Below are positions 51,375 through 60,509 of a DNA stretch of 64,000 nucleotides, piece by piece. A program made the translations under genes and the position numbers. The notes beneath the pieces were generated by a model that worked only from the letters and a program-made list of their open reading frames with translations, was not told the origin of the DNA and made no database searches. The stretch spans positions 3,658,001-3,722,000 of the forward strand of contig NZ_JAMXIA010000001.1 in NCBI RefSeq assembly GCF_025457425.1. Reading direction: 5' to 3'. Each line of letters begins with the position of its first letter. Position 1 is the stretch's first letter. This DNA comes from Chryseobacterium foetidum (GTDB lineage Bacteria > Bacteroidota > Bacteroidia > Flavobacteriales > Weeksellaceae).

Positions 51375-52865
51375 ATGAAATTAAATTATAAAAAAATATT
51401 ATTTGCAGGTGCATTGTCTGTTGCTGCTTTGTCATTGAATAGCTGTGGTGATGAGTGGTTAGACGAAAGACCATTAGGAAGACCTGTAGGCGAAGAAGTT
51501 CCCATTGGCGGTTTTGAATCTTTAGCATTTGGTCTCTATGCAAGTTTAAGAACAGAAGGTGGCGTAAGTGATTTTTCTTATGTCTGGACACATTGTATAC
51601 GTGCTGATGATAACGAAAAGGGGAGTACTACTACCGATGGTGCAACAGATGGTAATGTATTCAATAATTTTGGTTATGTTGCTACAAATGGAAACATTTT
51701 AAGTGATTGGAATGGTCACTATAAAATTATTTATGATTGTAATGAATTAATTAATACTGCTATTGCATCAGGTGATACTTCTGCAGGAACACTTACAAAC
51801 ATTGCAGAAGCTAAAGCAATCAGAGCATTTTGCTACTTCGAGTTAAGAAGAGATTTTGGTTCAGTGCCAATCAATTTAAAAACGATTGATATTCCACAGG
51901 ATGAAATTGCTCCTAAAAGTACTATTGCACAAGTTGATGAGCAAATAATCAAAGATCTTACAGAAGCGGAAGCAGCTCTTCCTGTACAGTGGACAAGTGC
52001 TTATCTAGGCAGAGCTAATAAAGGTATGGCAAACACCTTACTTGCAAAAATATATCTTTACCAAAACAATTGGGCAAAAGCTTTAGAGTACTCTGAAAAG
52101 GTTATAAATTCAGGTGTCTATATCTTGAATTCTTCTTATGACAATGAATTTACAAAAGCAGGTAACAATTCTAAAGAATCTATTTTTGAAATTCAGAAAG
52201 CTTATGATTTTCCTACCAAGTACACAAACAATTTTTATGAGTCACAAGGTGTGAGAGGTAGTGGAACTTGGGATTTAGGTTGGGGCTTTAATGTACCTTC
52301 TAATGGTCTTGTTAATGCTTATGAAACAGGAGATGTCAGAAAACAAACAACAATCTTAGTATCAGGTGGTCCCGATATATATAATTCAGCAGGATACACT
52401 TTGCCAGCAGGCCCAAACAACCCAAATCCTGTTTTAGCACAACAATATTGGAATGGAAAAGCATATACATTGCCAGCTGAAAGAATTCAGTATGCTCAAA
52501 ACAAAAACCATTGGGAAAATATTAAAATTTTACGGTACGCAGATGTTATTTTGATTGCTTCTGAAGCTGCTAATGAACTCGGTCAAACTGGAAAGGCAAC
52601 AACTTATCTTAATATGATCAGAACGAGAGCAAACCTTGGGGCTACACCAGCATCTAACCAAGCTGCCCTTAGAACGGCGATCAAGAATGAGAGAAGAATT
52701 GAATTTGCTATGGAGTTTGAACGCTTCTATGATTTAGTAAGATGGGGTGATGCGATTACTGTTCTATCAACCCAAGGTTATTCTGATAGAAATAAACATT
52801 TTCCTATTCCTCAGCAGGCTATTGACAAAGCTCAAGGTGTTTTAGTTCAGAATCCTAATTATTAA
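51375..52865 (+). CDS. SusD/RagB-family glycan-binding lipoprotein
   Basis: A 496-residue surface lipoprotein (signal ending LNSC, Cys24). The SusD plan is shown by the DEWLDERPLG start, TPR-like helices (AEAKAIRAFCYFELRRDFG; ANKGMANTLLAKIYLYQNNW), then YADVILIASEAANELGQ, LNMIRTRANL and the C-terminal IKNERRIEFAMEFERFYDLVRWG. It caps the SusC barrel and binds the oligosaccharide. It starts 11 bases after the SusC stop. Confidence 0.95.
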   Translation: MKLNYKKILFAGALSVAALSLNSCGDEWLDERPLGRPVGEEVPIGGFESLAFGLYASLRTEGGVSDFSYVWTHCIRADDNEKGSTTTDGATDGNVFNNFGYVATNGNILSDWNGHYKIIYDCNELINTAIASGDTSAGTLTNIAEAKAIRAFCYFELRRDFGSVPINLKTIDIPQDEIAPKSTIAQVDEQIIKDLTEAEAALPVQWTSAYLGRANKGMANTLLAKIYLYQNNWAKALEYSEKVINSGVYILNSSYDNEFTKAGNNSKESIFEIQKAYDFPTKYTNNFYESQGVRGSGTWDLGWGFNVPSNGLVNAYETGDVRKQTTILVSGGPDIYNSAGYTLPAGPNNPNPVLAQQYWNGKAYTLPAERIQYAQNKNHWENIKILRYADVILIASEAANELGQTGKATTYLNMIRTRANLGATPASNQAALRTAIKNERRIEFAMEFERFYDLVRWGDAITVLSTQGYSDRNKHFPIPQQAIDKAQGVLVQNPNY

Positions 52866-52876
52866 TTAATTATACA

Positions 52877-53719
52877 ATGAAAAATATAATCAAAATTTTT
52901 AGCATCTTCTCGGTAGGAATAATAGTTTTTTCTTGTCAAGATTTAGAACGACCAGAATTGGAAGACAGTTTTCCAAAGGATGCGAATGCTCCAGGCGGAC
53001 CGCTGAAATTTTATGCAGCATTTGATGGGGCTACTCCTAATCCGCTGATGAACGCGGTAGACAGCATACGTGCTAAATTTCCTTCTAGTAATCCTTTACA
53101 GACAATTGACGGCCCTGCTAGTAAGGCAATTCAAGGTGCCAAATACAAGTATGTTAAATATTCAAGTGCAAATGATTTTGCTCAAAATGCAAAAAGTTTC
53201 ACAGTGTCCGTTTGGGTAAAAAAAGGAAATATTGCCACCGATCATGTTTTCAGTTTGCCATCTCCGGCAGATTATCACTGGTCAGCAGCTTCAATGTTTC
53301 TTCTTTCAGAAGGTAGTGTAGCTGCACCAATATTAAAATTCTTCGTTAAAGATTCTGTTGGAGAAAAGTGGTTTGAATGGGTAGGTGCCAATACAGTTAC
53401 AGGTCTTTATGATGGAAATTGGCATCATTTAGCATTTGTTTACAATGCAACATCCTCGCAAATGACAATGTATAAAGACGGTGTTGCACATCCTAATGCA
53501 CCTGTTTGGACAGGACATGGTAATGTAAGCCTTGAAGCATCAAAAATCACTGGATTGAAGATTGGTGCCGGACCACAGGAATTTACTCAGGCTCAGATTG
53601 ATACCGGAGGTGATGATTGGTTGAAAAACTCCTGGACTGGCGGAATAGATCAGTTCAGAATGTACACAACTGCATTAACATCAGCGGAGGTTACAAACTT
53701 ATTTAATAAGAAAAAATAA
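52877..53719 (+). CDS. LamG/concanavalin-A-like surface lipoprotein of the glucan locus
   Basis: A 280-residue lipoprotein (signal ending IVFSC, Cys20) with one LamG-like jelly-roll (about 45-277): KSFTVSVWVKKG, WFEWVGANTV, LYDGNWHHLAFVYNATSSQMTMYKDG and GGIDQFRMYTTALTSAEV. The position after SusD corresponds to SusE/F-like binding proteins, so it probably helps hold the glucan at the cell surface. Catalytic residues are not apparent. The next gene starts three bases after its stop. Confidence 0.85.
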   Translation: MKNIIKIFSIFSVGIIVFSCQDLERPELEDSFPKDANAPGGPLKFYAAFDGATPNPLMNAVDSIRAKFPSSNPLQTIDGPASKAIQGAKYKYVKYSSANDFAQNAKSFTVSVWVKKGNIATDHVFSLPSPADYHWSAASMFLLSEGSVAAPILKFFVKDSVGEKWFEWVGANTVTGLYDGNWHHLAFVYNATSSQMTMYKDGVAHPNAPVWTGHGNVSLEASKITGLKIGAGPQEFTQAQIDTGGDDWLKNSWTGGIDQFRMYTTALTSAEVTNLFNKKK

Positions 53720-53722
53720 TTG

Positions 53723-55108
53723 ATGTCAAAAAAATCAATATTAATTATTACAACTGCCATATTTTTATGTGGCAGTTGTTCTTCTGATAATACACAACTT
53801 CAGGAACCGACGAATGATATCCCCTCCACACCCGTCAACAACTACACAGACACCCAACTCCTCGAGATGGTGCAGAAAGATGCCCTGAAATATTTTTGGG
53901 ATTATGCAGAAAGCAATTCAAAACTGGCCAGAGAAAGATACCACACCGATAATCCGGGACAAGATGCTAACGTCGTTTCGGCGGGAGGATCTGGTTTTGG
54001 ATTAATGACAATTTTGGTAGGTATCAAAAATGGTTATGTGACGAAAGCGGATGCCGTTTCAAGATTATCTACAGCACTCAATTTTCTGCAGAATGCCAAC
54101 AGATTCCACGGTGCATGGCCTCACTGGATGAATGGCACAACCGGACAGGTAATTCCTTTCAGTCCACAGGACGATGGTGGCGACCTTGTAGAAACGGCGT
54201 TTTTGGCTCAGGGACTGATTTGCGTACGAGAGTACTTCAAAAACTCATCAGATTCTGCCGAACTTGCCCTTTCTCAAAAAGCAGATACTCTTTTCAAAGG
54301 AATCGAGTGGAGTTGGTACACCAAAGGAGAAAACACTTTGTATTGGCACTGGTCTCCGAATTATAATTTCCAGATGAATATGCAGCTCAAAGGTTTCGAC
54401 GAAACCTTAATTACGTATGTAATGGCAGCTGCTTCACCCACTTTTACAATTACCAAACCTGTTTATACGCAAGGTTGGGCACGCAATGGAAATATTGTAA
54501 ACGGAGGAAGCGTTTACGGAAATTCTGTAGTTGTCGCGCACAACGGGGCTGCTGGAAGCATCGGGCCAATGTTCTGGTCGCACTATTCGTTTTTAGGTTT
54601 GGATCCACGAGGTCTCACGGACGATTATGTAAATTATGGTACGGCAACTGCCAACCATGCAAAAATAATGTATCAGTATTCCGTTGCCAATCCAAAAGGG
54701 TGGCAGGGATACAATTCCAAAAGCTGGGGACTGACAGCAAGCTATTCACGTAATGCCGACGGTTCAACGGGATATGCAGCTCACCAACCCAACAATGATT
54801 TGGGAGTGATTACGCCAACAGCCGCACTTTCAAATATGCCTTATACGCCAACTGAAAGTATGAATATGCTGAGATTTTTATACAACGAAAATTACAGCAA
54901 ATACATCGGTGTTGCAGGTCCTTATGATGCGTACTCAGTGCATTATAACTGGGTGACTCCAAGATATCTGGCAATCGATCAGGGAACCATTGCTCCAATG
55001 ATTGAAAACCATAAAAATCAGTTTCTGTGGAATCTCTTCATGAACGCCCCGGATGTAAAGCAAGGTTTGATAAAATTAGGATTTCACTCAACTCAGCACG
55101 GGTTTTAA
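53723..55108 (+). CDS. GH144-type glucoamylase-family glucanase, lipoprotein 1
   Basis: A 461-residue lipoprotein (signal ending FLCGSC) with one alpha/alpha-barrel of the glycoamylase (PF10091-type) family. Key segments: DALKYFWDYAE, SGFGLMTILVG, RFHGAWPHWMNGTTG, the acidic cluster DDGGDLVETAF (Asp150, Asp154, Glu157), WYTKGENTLYWHWSPNY and the C-terminal YLAIDQGTIAPMIENH. GH144 enzymes are endo-beta-1,2-glucanases, and the D-x3-D-x2-E spacing fits the acidic residues I recall as essential there. Start ATG 53723 is preferred over the preceding TTG. Surface or periplasmic endo-cleavage is predicted. Confidence 0.86.
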   Translation: MSKKSILIITTAIFLCGSCSSDNTQLQEPTNDIPSTPVNNYTDTQLLEMVQKDALKYFWDYAESNSKLARERYHTDNPGQDANVVSAGGSGFGLMTILVGIKNGYVTKADAVSRLSTALNFLQNANRFHGAWPHWMNGTTGQVIPFSPQDDGGDLVETAFLAQGLICVREYFKNSSDSAELALSQKADTLFKGIEWSWYTKGENTLYWHWSPNYNFQMNMQLKGFDETLITYVMAAASPTFTITKPVYTQGWARNGNIVNGGSVYGNSVVVAHNGAAGSIGPMFWSHYSFLGLDPRGLTDDYVNYGTATANHAKIMYQYSVANPKGWQGYNSKSWGLTASYSRNADGSTGYAAHQPNNDLGVITPTAALSNMPYTPTESMNMLRFLYNENYSKYIGVAGPYDAYSVHYNWVTPRYLAIDQGTIAPMIENHKNQFLWNLFMNAPDVKQGLIKLGFHSTQHGF

Positions 55109-55115
55109 TTCAAAC

Positions 55116-55149
55116 AACTTTGTCAAAGTTTAAAATCTTTGACAAAGTT
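55116..55149. other. perfect inverted repeat between the two glucanase genes
   Basis: AACTTTGTCAAAG (55116-55128) and CTTTGACAAAGTT (55137-55149) are 13-base perfect complements with an eight-base loop, seven bases after the first glucanase stop. A short TTTTAA follows. It could attenuate transcription into the second gene or be a dispersed palindrome. Confidence 0.65.
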
Positions 55150-55167
55150 TTAAAACTAAAATTTAAA

Positions 55168-56553
55168 ATGAAAAAATTAGCTCTTACAGGAATTGCAGCG
55201 TTTGCTTTAATTTCCTGCACAACCACTTCATCATCCACTCAAAATACTTCCCAAAATAATAAAGTTTCGGCAAGCATTTCAGACATACAGCTGATGGATA
55301 AAGTTCAGAAAGATGCTTTAAAATACTTCTGGGATTACGCCGAACCCAATTCCAAACTTGGAAGAGAGCGTTATCATGAAGACAATATTTATCCGGATAA
55401 TGATAAGCATGTCATTACAACAGGAGGTTCAGGATTTGGTTTGGCAACCATTCTTGTCGGTGTAGAAAGAGGTTTTATTCCAAGAAAGGAAGCAGTAAAA
55501 AGACTCTCCATGATGATGGATTTCCTCGCAAAAGCAGACCGCCACAAAGGAGCATGGTCACACTGGATTAACGGAGAAACTGGGAAAACCGTCCCTTTCG
55601 GAAAGAAAGACAACGGCGGAGATTTGGTGGAGACAGCTTTTTTGACCACGGGTATCATTCAGGTTCGCGAATATTTCAAAAACGGAAATGCCGAAGAAAA
55701 AGCTTTAGCCAAAAAATGTGATGATCTCTGGAAAGGAATTCAGTGGAACTGGTACACCAAAGGCGGCGAAAAAGTCCTTTACTGGCACTGGTCACCGGAA
55801 TATCAGTGGGCAATGAATTTTCCGCTTCAGGGCTACAACGAATGTTTGATTACCTATATTCTTGCGGCTTCATCGCCAACTTATTCCATCGATGCTGAAA
55901 CCTACTACAAAGGCTGGACGAGAAACGGAACCTACCTTTCAGACAAAGAAAAATACGGACTTCCAATGTTCGTCAAGCACAACGGAGCTGAAGAATATGG
56001 CGGTCCATTGTTTTGGGCGCATTATTCTTACATTGGTCTTGACCCGACGAATCTTTCGGATAAACTCATTAAAAATTATTTTGATTTAAATAAAAATCAG
56101 GTCTTGATCGATTACAAATACTGCGTCGAAAACCCAAAACAATGGAAAGGCTACAGCGAAAATTACTGGGGTCTCACGGCAGGATATTCAAGGAACAAAG
56201 ATGGTGGAGTAGGTTATGACGCCCATTTTCCGCAGAACGACCACGGTGTCATTACGCCAACTGCGGCCTTAAGTAGTTTTCCGTACACGCCAAAAGAATC
56301 TATGAACTTTCTGAAATTTATTTACACTCAAAAACCTGAATTCATCGGATCTGCAGGACCTTACGATGCCACATCTATTCATTACAACAACTGGACGACC
56401 CCACGGTATCTAGCCATCGATCAGGGAACAATTGCCCCAATGATAGAAAACTACCGCACCGGATTTTTGTGGAAATTATTTATGAATGCCCCCGAAATAC
56501 AAAAAGGATTAAAAAAATTAAGCTTCAAATCAGAAAAATACAACATCAAATAA
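55168..56553 (+). CDS. GH144-type glucoamylase-family glucanase, lipoprotein 2
   Basis: A 461-residue lipoprotein (ALISC, Cys16), same length as and paralogous to the preceding gene product. It shares DALKYFWDYAEPNSKLGRER, the acidic cluster DNGGDLVETAF (Asp148, Asp152, Glu155), WHWSPEYQWAMNF, the HNGAEEYGGPLFWAHYSYIG stretch and YLAIDQGTIAPMIENY. The conserved cluster suggests both copies are active, perhaps with different chain-length preference. ATG 55168 is chosen because it gives the lipoprotein signal; an open frame extends further upstream into the previous gene but is not conserved. Confidence 0.86.
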   Translation: MKKLALTGIAAFALISCTTTSSSTQNTSQNNKVSASISDIQLMDKVQKDALKYFWDYAEPNSKLGRERYHEDNIYPDNDKHVITTGGSGFGLATILVGVERGFIPRKEAVKRLSMMMDFLAKADRHKGAWSHWINGETGKTVPFGKKDNGGDLVETAFLTTGIIQVREYFKNGNAEEKALAKKCDDLWKGIQWNWYTKGGEKVLYWHWSPEYQWAMNFPLQGYNECLITYILAASSPTYSIDAETYYKGWTRNGTYLSDKEKYGLPMFVKHNGAEEYGGPLFWAHYSYIGLDPTNLSDKLIKNYFDLNKNQVLIDYKYCVENPKQWKGYSENYWGLTAGYSRNKDGGVGYDAHFPQNDHGVITPTAALSSFPYTPKESMNFLKFIYTQKPEFIGSAGPYDATSIHYNNWTTPRYLAIDQGTIAPMIENYRTGFLWKLFMNAPEIQKGLKKLSFKSEKYNIK

Positions 56554-56611
56554 ACGTCAATTATGCGAAATGCTAATAGACAAAAGCTAAATATCATCAG
56601 CCAATTGCCTT

Positions 56612-56707
56612 TTAGGAGCTTAATCCCGCTATCCGCTGTATCTTTTTGTCACAGTCTCCGCTTCGCTGCGTCTGCAACAAAAAAGGATGCCGCTTCTATC
56701 GGGGCTA
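56612..56707. repeat. palindromic dispersed element with GC-rich core
   Basis: Outer arms TAGGAGCTTAATCCCG and CGGGGCTA, inner TTTTTGT/ACAAAAA, and a core with CCGCTTCGCTGCG. I recall similar elements from many Flavobacteriia intergenic regions. It is non-coding and differs sharply in composition from its surroundings. With the three repeats that follow, it fills the 564-base gap 56554-57117. Confidence 0.7.
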
Positions 56708-56789
56708 GTGATAACTGACCGCCAAGAGTACAGAGCAGGTAGCCTGGAAAAGTTTCAAACCTTTACAGGGCTTACAAATTTGAAGTATA

Positions 56790-57082
56790 AACCCGCAGGG
56801 TTCAATTTGAATAGCCGTCGGTGAAACCGATGGAAAAAATAAAAGGTTATATTCAGAACCCTAAAAAGGTTCAATAATAATTATAACCAATGAAATGTGT
56901 TAAATTTAAAACTTTGACAGAGCGTACAAAATATTCATCGTTGTCATCGTCTTGAAATATAAAACCCGAAGGGTTCAATTTGAATAGCCGTCGGTGAAAC
57001 CGATGGAAAAAAGAACAGCTCAAATTCAGAACCCTGAAAGGGTTCAATTTGAATAACCGACCGTGCAGCCGATCGCAAAAAA
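56790..57082 (+). repeat. three copies of an AACCC-N3-5-GGGTTCAATTTGAATA repeat
   Basis: Copies at 56790-56839, 56963-57012 and 57030-57082 share AACCC(hairpin)GGGTTCAATTTGAATA followed by CCG, a GTGAAACCGATGG-type second hairpin and an A run. A partial, decayed relative (AACCCTAAAAAGGTTCAATA) is near 56858. Short hairpin-rich dispersed repeats of this type are common in Bacteroidota; function unknown. Confidence 0.75.
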
Positions 57083-57117
57083 AAAATCAAACGGCTTTAG
57101 CCAAAATCTAAAGAAAT

Positions 57118-57819
57118 ATGAATTTAAAACTGAAACATTTACCTCTATTATTTCTCCCGTTTTCCCTCAGCTTAAATGCTCAGGAATTAAAAACCACATT
57201 CAGTAAAGATGTAAAACGTGCAGAAAAAATATCCTACATCCTCGATTATCCTAAAAATGCAAAAGTAAAAGTACCGTTGGTGGTTTTCCTGCATGGTTCC
57301 GGCGAAAGAGGAAATGATTTGGAAAAAGTAAAAGCCCACAGTCCATTCACCTATAAAAATTTAATCAAAGAACCAGTCGCTATTTTGGCACCGCAATGTC
57401 CGGAAAATACTTGGTGGGATACGGTAACAGTCTATCATTTAATCAAGGAAATTCAGTCAAAATATAAAATAGATGACTCCAGAATTTATCTCACCGGATT
57501 ATCGATGGGAGGTTGGGGAACCTTAAAATTAGCGATGGAGCATCCCGAAATGTTTGCAGCAGTTGTTTCCGTCTGTGCACCGACAGACAGGGTGATGTAT
57601 GCGAATATTCATCAGTACAAAAATTTGAATATGAAGATTTTCCACGGTGGAATGGATGATGTAGTTCTACCGGAAAATGCTTTTAATTTCTATCAAAAAC
57701 TTCATCCCATTAACCCCTCCGCAGAACTGACGATTTTCCCGAATGACAATCACAATTCCTGGGATTCAACCTATTCAAATCCTGCATTGTATGATTGGAT
57801 GTTGAGTAAGAAGAAATAA
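57118..57819 (+). CDS. exported alpha/beta-hydrolase esterase of the glucan locus
   Basis: A 233-residue protein with a signal peptide ending LNAQ (about residue 21). Alpha/beta-hydrolase features: oxyanion strand VVFLHGSGERGND, nucleophile elbow GLSMGGWG (Ser129), acid HGGMDDVV and His in PNDNHNSWD. It resembles the dienelactone-hydrolase/carbohydrate-esterase-like enzymes common in glycan loci. It may remove acyl substituents from the glucan before or after chain cleavage; the ester is unknown. Confidence 0.85.
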   Translation: MNLKLKHLPLLFLPFSLSLNAQELKTTFSKDVKRAEKISYILDYPKNAKVKVPLVVFLHGSGERGNDLEKVKAHSPFTYKNLIKEPVAILAPQCPENTWWDTVTVYHLIKEIQSKYKIDDSRIYLTGLSMGGWGTLKLAMEHPEMFAAVVSVCAPTDRVMYANIHQYKNLNMKIFHGGMDDVVLPENAFNFYQKLHPINPSAELTIFPNDNHNSWDSTYSNPALYDWMLSKKK

Positions 57820-57853
57820 TTTGTGAATAACTAAACGTATTTTAAAGCAAAAG

Positions 57854-57931
57854 GCTTCGACAAGCTCAGCCTGACAATGTGTAAATGCAAAGCTATTGGT
57901 ATTAGAGATGTCACGCTGAGCTTGTCGAAGC
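57854..57931. repeat. palindromic dispersed repeat (GCTTCGACAAGCTCAGC type)
   Basis: Arms at 57854-57876 and 57909-57931 are complementary at 22 of 23 positions around a 32-base loop. Same family as 37862-37941. Could form a long hairpin after the esterase gene; no T run, so not a classical terminator. Confidence 0.8.
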
Positions 57932-58092
57932 GTTTCCACAAGCAATAATTTAATTTATAAGAATTAAATTTGAAATTAAAGAAGTGAAACGAATTGCGCC
58001 GTAAAAATAAGAAGTTTGTCAAAAAAATTAGAGCCTTAGGTTCAACCAAAATTAAAACAAAAAAGAAAAATATAATTTAAGAAGATAGATAC

Positions 58093-60420
58093 ATGAAAAA
58101 GTTAATTGTAATCGCCACGTTGGCATTGGCACCAGTGTTTTCGGCACAGGAAATGGTCACCAAACCGGTTCAGTCGTATCAGACGGCACAATATCAGGCT
58201 AAAAAGAAAGCTTTTGTTGATGCACTTTTGGCAAAAATGACCTTAGACGAAAAAATTGGACAGTTAAATTTACCGAGTTCAGGTGATTTTACCACAGGTC
58301 TTGCGAAAAGTTCAGATATCGGAAAAAAAGTAGAGCAGGGATTAGTCGGAGGACTTTTCAATATAAAAGGAGCTGAGAAAATTAAAGCCGTACAAAAAGT
58401 TGCTGTGGAAAACAGCCGCCTTAAAATTCCTTTGATCTTTGGGATGGATGTGATTCACGGTTATGAAACAACCTTCCCGATTCCATTAGGATTGGCTGCT
58501 TCCTGGGATATGAACTTAGTTCAGCAGTCCGCGAGAGTTGCCGCAAGAGAAGCCGCAGCAGACGGAATCAACTGGACGTTTTCTCCAATGGTGGATATTT
58601 CCCGCGAACCGAGATGGGGAAGGGTTTCTGAAGGTTCAGGTGAAGATCCATACTTAGGAAGTGAAATTTCTAAAAACATGGTATACGGTTACCAGGGTAA
58701 AGATTTAGCCAATGGAACCAATATTTTAGCCTGTGTAAAGCACTTTGCACTGTACGGAGCAGGCGAAGCGGGTAGAGATTACAACACCGTTGACATGAGC
58801 CACGTAAGAATGTTCAATGAATATTTCCCACCTTACAAAGCGGCTGTTGATGCGGGTGTGGCTTCTGTCATGGCATCTTTCAATGAAGTCGACGGTGTTC
58901 CTGCGACAGGAAACCGATGGCTACAGACGGAAGTGTTGAGAAATCAGTGGAAATTCAAAGGTTTTGTTGTTACAGATTACACCGGAATAAACGAAATGGT
59001 GGATCACGGAATGGGAGATCTTCAGCAGGTTTCTGCATTGGCTTTGAAGGCCGGAGTTGATATGGACATGGTTGGAGAAGGCTTTTTAACTACATTAAAA
59101 AAATCTTTGGCTGAAGGAAAAGTGAATCAGACCGAAATCGATATGGCTGCAAAAAGAATTCTGGAAGCGAAATACGATTTAGGTTTATTCGACAATCCAT
59201 ACAAACACGGAGATGTAAAACTTGCTGCAAAAGAAGTGTACAGCATGGAAAACCGTAACATTGCAAGAAGTGCTGCGGCTCAGTCAATGGTTTTAATGAA
59301 AAACGAAAATAAGGTTTTACCATTGAAAAAATCTGGAACGGTTGCTGTAATCGGTCCGTTGGTCAACAACTCAATGAATATGCCTGGAACTTGGAGCGTC
59401 GCTTCAAAACATGCCAACGCAATCAATTTGATGCAGGGACTTCAGGCGAATTATGGGAAAGAAGTGAAATTTCTTTCTGCAAAAGGAGCGAACATCGATT
59501 ATTATGCAAAATTGGAAGACATTTACGCGGCTCACGGTAAAAAAACCGACAGAGACAACCGTTCAAAAGAGGCTTTATTAAAAGAAGCTGTTGATATTGC
59601 CAACAAAGCTGACGTTATCGTTTTAGCCATCGGAGAATCTGCGGAAATGAGCGGAGAATCTTCATCAAGAACTGAAATTACCATTCCTCAATCTCAGGTT
59701 GATCTATTAAATGAATTGAAAAAGACAGGAAAGCCAATCGCCATGGTACTTTTCACGGGTCGTCCGTTAGCTCTGACGAATGTAAAAGATGCTCCTGATG
59801 CCATTTTAAATACATGGTTCGCAGGTTCAGAAGCCGGAAATGCGATTTCTGATGTTCTTTTCGGAAAAGTAAATCCTTCGGGAAAACTTCCGATGACGTT
59901 CCCAAGAAGTCTTGGACAGGTTCCAATTTATTACAATGCAAAAAATACAGGTCGTCCATTAGACCAAAAACTAGTTGATAAATGTGAATACCAAAGATTC
60001 CGTTCGAATTATATGGATGAGTGTAATACACCGTTGTATCCGTTCGGTTTCGGTTTGAGCTATACAAAATTCAATTATTCTGATGTGACGGTTTCCAATG
60101 CCAATCCAAAAGGCAATCAAACCATTCAGGCATCGGTAACCGTGACAAATTCAGGAAATTATGATGGGGCAGAAGTAGTTCAGCTTTATATCAGAGATTT
60201 GGTTGGAACCATTACGAGACCTGTAAAAGAGCTGAAAGGTTTCCAAAAAGTAATGTTGAAAAAGGGAGAATCTAAAAAAGTTACTTTCGAAATTACTCCG
60301 GAACAATTAAAATTCTACAACGGAGATTTGAAATACGACTGGGAAGCCGGAGAATTTGATATCATGATCGGTACCAATTCTGAAGAGGTGAAACATTCAA
60401 AAATTAACTGGACGAAATAA
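58093..60420 (+). CDS. bglX: GH3 beta-glucosidase
   Basis: A 775-residue exported enzyme (signal ending FSAQ, about residue 19). GH3 N-domain: LTLDEKIGQLN-type start (MTLDEKIGQL), IPLIFGMDVIHGYETTFPIPLG, REPRWGRVSEGSGEDPYLGS, CVKHFALYGAGEAGRDYN and FKGFVVTDYTGI with catalytic nucleophile Asp295. C-domain: GTVAVIGPLVNN and SGESSSRTEITIPQSQ with probable acid/base region. A fibronectin-III-like C-terminus is PFGFGLSYTKFNYSD to the end. It releases glucose from short beta-gluco-oligosaccharides in the periplasm. With the GH144-type enzymes it fits beta-1,2-glucan (sophorose) breakdown. A strong terminator follows. Confidence 0.93.
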   Translation: MKKLIVIATLALAPVFSAQEMVTKPVQSYQTAQYQAKKKAFVDALLAKMTLDEKIGQLNLPSSGDFTTGLAKSSDIGKKVEQGLVGGLFNIKGAEKIKAVQKVAVENSRLKIPLIFGMDVIHGYETTFPIPLGLAASWDMNLVQQSARVAAREAAADGINWTFSPMVDISREPRWGRVSEGSGEDPYLGSEISKNMVYGYQGKDLANGTNILACVKHFALYGAGEAGRDYNTVDMSHVRMFNEYFPPYKAAVDAGVASVMASFNEVDGVPATGNRWLQTEVLRNQWKFKGFVVTDYTGINEMVDHGMGDLQQVSALALKAGVDMDMVGEGFLTTLKKSLAEGKVNQTEIDMAAKRILEAKYDLGLFDNPYKHGDVKLAAKEVYSMENRNIARSAAAQSMVLMKNENKVLPLKKSGTVAVIGPLVNNSMNMPGTWSVASKHANAINLMQGLQANYGKEVKFLSAKGANIDYYAKLEDIYAAHGKKTDRDNRSKEALLKEAVDIANKADVIVLAIGESAEMSGESSSRTEITIPQSQVDLLNELKKTGKPIAMVLFTGRPLALTNVKDAPDAILNTWFAGSEAGNAISDVLFGKVNPSGKLPMTFPRSLGQVPIYYNAKNTGRPLDQKLVDKCEYQRFRSNYMDECNTPLYPFGFGLSYTKFNYSDVTVSNANPKGNQTIQASVTVTNSGNYDGAEVVQLYIRDLVGTITRPVKELKGFQKVMLKKGESKKVTFEITPEQLKFYNGDLKYDWEAGEFDIMIGTNSEEVKHSKINWTK

Positions 60421-60423
60421 GTC

Positions 60424-60453
60424 AAAAAGCCATTCGAAAGAATGGTTTTTTTT
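60424..60453 (+). terminator. rho-independent terminator of the glucan locus
   Basis: GCCATTC-GAAA-GAATGGT stem with GAAA tetraloop (60429-60446), preceded by A5 and followed by a run of eight T residues; lies directly after bglX. Confidence 0.92.
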
Positions 60454-60509
60454 ATGGGTAATGAATTATGATTTATGGATAATTTGGAAGTGTTTTACTA
60501 TTCTCAACG

